This document shows positions 40,386 to 43,018 of a stretch of DNA of 43,018 nucleotides, in pieces. The stretch covers positions 1-43,018 of the forward strand of contig RPFO01001760.1 in NCBI GenBank assembly GCA_009746045.1, given 5' to 3'. The translations under genes were made by a program, and so were the position numbers. The notes under the pieces are model-generated. The model was not told the origin of the DNA, made no database searches, and saw only the letters and a list, made by a program, of their open reading frames with translations. Source of the stretch: Mesostigma viride (Eukaryota; Streptophyta; Mesostigmatophyceae; Mesostigmatales; Mesostigmataceae). How positions within the stretch are numbered: the stretch's first letter is position 1; each line of letters opens with the position of its first letter.

Positions 40386-41149
40386 GGCGGCCTTGTGGTA
40401 GCTGTGGGCAGCCGCTGGATCCCACGGGGACTCACTACCTTGCCTGCATGGGGGCCAACAGAATCAGAATTGGTATTTGTATTTGCACACTGTCCTCCTG
40501 ACGGTGGTGCTCGCCATGATTCGGTCGGTTTTCCCCCACGCGAACATCCGGTCCGAGGATGCGGATGGCGCTGCCTTCTATTCCCCCAACCACCGGCCTG
40601 ACATCGTGGTGCTGGACTTTGAGGGGGGTGGCCGGCATCTGCTTATTGACGTTTCGGTGGCGCGGCCCTTGGCTCTTAGCCACGTGGCTGGGGCCTCCCT
40701 CACGGCAGGTTACACGGCGGACCGGGCGGAGCGGGCCAAGCTCCTGGCCTACGGCGACGTCGGGCACCATCGTGTGGTGCCCTTTGTCCTGGAGGAGTTT
40801 GGGGCCATGGGGCCCCTGACCTCCGCCTTCTTCAAGGAGTGTTGCCGGCTCCGGGAGGACCGGCTGGACCTGGAGGGCCAGCGGGCCCCATGGTCGGCGC
40901 GGACCTGGACGTCATATTGGCGTCAGCGCTTGTCGGTGGCGCTGACTCGGGCCATGGCTGACATCATGCTCCGCCGTACGCGGGCTGATTTTGCGGTGCA
41001 GCAGGGCTATTAGGTTCCTCCCGTTAGTAGGCGTTTCCATTGGTCTTATCGTAGTATAGAGCTTTGACATGGCTCTGTATATAGGTTTCTAGCTGGGCGT
41101 TTGTTTTGGTTTGAGTGATTTCACTCTGCTGTAAGTAATTATATTTTTA
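40386..41149 (+). mobile_element. 5'-truncated endonuclease-type non-LTR insertion with 14-bp target duplication
   Basis: ATATATATTCCTAG is found at 40372-40385 and 41150-41163. Between them lies an ORF2 3' end: zinc motif CGSCGQPLDPTGTHYLAC, a one-base frameshift near 40455, then an open frame to TAG at 41011-41013 with the RPDIVV...LLIDVSV endonuclease core and FVLEEFGAMGP. A 3' region of about 135 bp ending in an AT-rich tail follows. It lacks the CTCC/GGAG hairpin of the ORF1-type families. Related to the 7700-8394 copy. Confidence 0.75.
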
Positions 41150-41163
41150 ATATATATTCCTAG

Positions 41164-41752
41164 TGGCGCTGCCTTCTATTCCCCCAACCACCGGCCTGAC
41201 ATCGTGGTGCTGGACTTTGAGGGGGGTGGCCGGCATCTGCTTATTGACGTTTCGGTGGCGCGGCCCTTGGCTCTTAGCCACGTGGCTGGGGCCTCCCTCA
41301 CGGCAGGTTACACGGCGGACCGGGCGGAGCGGGCCAAGCTCCTGGCCTACGGCGACGTCGGGCACCATCGTGTGGTGCCCTTTGTCACCTGGAGGAGTTT
41401 GGGGCCATGGGGCCCCTGACCTCCGCCTTCTTCAAGGAGTGAACATTGCCGGCTCCGGGAGGACCGGCTGGACCTGGAGGGCCAGCGGGCCCCATGGTCG
41501 GCGCGGACCTGGACGTCATATTGGCGTCAGCGCTTGTCGGTGGCGCTGACTCGGGCCATGGCTGACATCATGCTCCGCCGTACGCGGGCTGATTTTGCGG
41601 TGCAGCAGGGCTATTAGGTTCCTCCCGTTAGGAGTTTCCATTGGTCTTATCGTAGTATAGAGATTTGACATGGCTCTGTATAGAGGTTTATAGCTGGGCG
41701 TTTGCTTTGGTTTGAGTGATTTCACTCTGCTGTAAGTAATTATATTATTAAC
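41164..41752 (+). pseudogene. Second, shorter ORF2 3' fragment directly adjoining
   Basis: Nearly identical to 40567-41149 but starting further 3' (after the zinc motif). It has two small insertions that break the frame: AC at about 41387 and AACA at about 41442-41445. The 3' region matches apart from a few changes and a 4-base difference after the stop (41615). It ends near 41752 in a similar AT tail. It was probably present before 40386-41149 inserted at its 5' junction. Confidence 0.7.
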
Positions 41753-43018
41753 CCCTAAATGGTCTGAGATCCTGCCGATAAATCGGCTGGATCTTCACAA
41801 TTTTGCAAACCAGATGCCATCCAACCTACCCATATCCAATGGCTGTCCTTGGGGGCCAAGCATGTCCATGAGTTGCCCTTCGGGTTGGTATATCACAACC
41901 TCACATATATGCAGGGTAGGCCATGTTTAACTGCCGTCAAAGTCAGGGGGGTCAAGACGCGCGTTTTCATTTTTGGTAGAATGTGCATTTTGAATTATGT
42001 TATAAGACCTGGGCACCTACCACTTCAGGGATGATAAACAATTAGTTGCTGAACAGTTTGAGCCATTGGGGTCATAATTTGGGTGGGTATACCAGCAGTT
42101 ACACCCAGTACAGCCCATAGGGGTACCGTTGGTAAAAAGCAACCAAGGGAGTAGGGGTGGGCATACTACCTCCTAATATGGCCACCAACCATGCCAAACA
42201 ATACATTTCCCTTCCACAATGATGGGGAAACATAACTGCATCATCACACTGCCCTTACATGGCACCTATGTGCAGGTGCCACCTTGTCCATGCACGTAGG
42301 TAACGTGGTACGGACACCCTACGCAAGGCATGCATTCTAGGAGGCAGCCACCAACAAACTAGTGGTGTTGAGCCTATTTCAGCCTGCCCTAGCAAGGATA
42401 AACTAGGCCTAAGCTGCTATAGCTTGCCAGGTGATGGCCAGCACACCTGGTGGCACATGCTGTCAATGGGAAGCTTTTACTCACCAGTTACGTGCTTGAT
42501 GATGCCACAGAGACCAGCCAACTGCCTCACACTCATGCAATATGTGTATGGGAAATGTATAACAAACATATATGGAGGTACTCAAACCCATACAGCCTCT
42601 AAAACTTATCACCATCACCCTGTGGCAGGTCAACTGACTGAGGGAAGCATCTAAGAAGGGTGTTTTAGAAAGGGGCCAGGCCAGGGTCAAGAAAGAGCAT
42701 GAATAGTGCAAAAAGAATGTGCTACACAAGCTAGAACGTATATATAAACGTCAAACATCGATAGGAAAACGATGCTTAAGCTTTACCAGGCATGGATGGC
42801 GTTAACTTGGCCCAGGCGGTGGCCGCAAAATGGCGCATTTCGGCACACCAAAGTTGTGCAGCATGGTCGCTGGATTCGGCGATTTTCTGGCCACCCTTGC
42901 ACGTTTACGACTACTATGTATCATAAAAAGTACAAAGAAACCAATATATCCTTTAAAATACGCCGGAAAGGTATTGCTGTCAACGTTTCTATCGTCCGGC
43001 CTGATCGCAGTTTCCAGC
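41753..43018. other. No gene recognised
   Basis: CpG-poor up to about 42720, then CpG-containing. No open frame with motifs, no repeat shared with the rest of the window that I can see. The CpG-poor part resembles 650-1700 in composition and may be old repeat DNA. Confidence 0.4.

Overview
The window is nuclear DNA of a eukaryote. It has spliced genes, long non-coding stretches and a dense, nested population of retrotransposons. One host gene is a bacterial-type RNA uracil-5 methyltransferase with an N-terminus that looks like an organelle transit peptide. Its gene style (short GT-AG introns, GC-rich low-complexity exons) fits a microalga, most likely a green alga. That placement is inference: no rRNA or marker gene is present.

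Layout. 1-2750: no host gene; a CpG-poor stretch and retroposon 3' ends. 2843-3397: remnant of a hAT transposase (minus strand). 3690-8630: copies of a LINE-type ORF1 element on both strands, a short SINE-like insertion, and an ORF2 C-terminus (zinc motif plus restriction-like endonuclease). 8769-16602: complete LTR retrotransposon 'A', inserted inside an ORF1 fragment. 17202-24960: complete LTR retrotransposon 'B', inserted inside a retroposon 3' region. 25090-26810: further ORF1, RT and SINE-like fragments. 27006-28780: the RNA methyltransferase (minus, one intron). 30854-35776: a low-complexity putative nuclear protein with a basic patch and C-terminal coiled coil, in four exons. 37567-39074: an ORF1-only retroposon with clean target-site duplications. 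39270-41752: more ORF1 copies and two stacked ORF2 3' fragments. 41753-43018: nothing recognised.

The most unusual content is the pair A and B. They are Copia-like by reverse transcriptase, but depart from the textbook plan in several shared ways. Their LTRs begin AGTT and end AACT rather than TG/CA, and both have 5-bp target duplications. The aspartic-protease-like domain lies between integrase and reverse transcriptase, with DTN or DTQ in place of DTG. The RT active site reads HGDD. The integrase D-to-E spacing is 29 residues. Neither has a TGG primer-binding site next to the 5' LTR, yet both carry a matching 19-nt purine-rich tract abutting the 3' LTR. Each has an additional CpG-rich ORF upstream of a CpG-depleted gag-pol; the two extra ORFs are unrelated to each other. 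Together they look like one coherent divergent Copia lineage.

A second theme is the small retroposons. An ORF1-only element (no RT), SINE-like pieces and other 3' ends share a terminal hairpin (CTCC-loop-GGAG) and CAATT/ATTA repeat tails. This suggests mobilisation in trans by one RT that recognises the hairpin. All coordinates and translations were read by eye; family names rest on motifs, not on searches.
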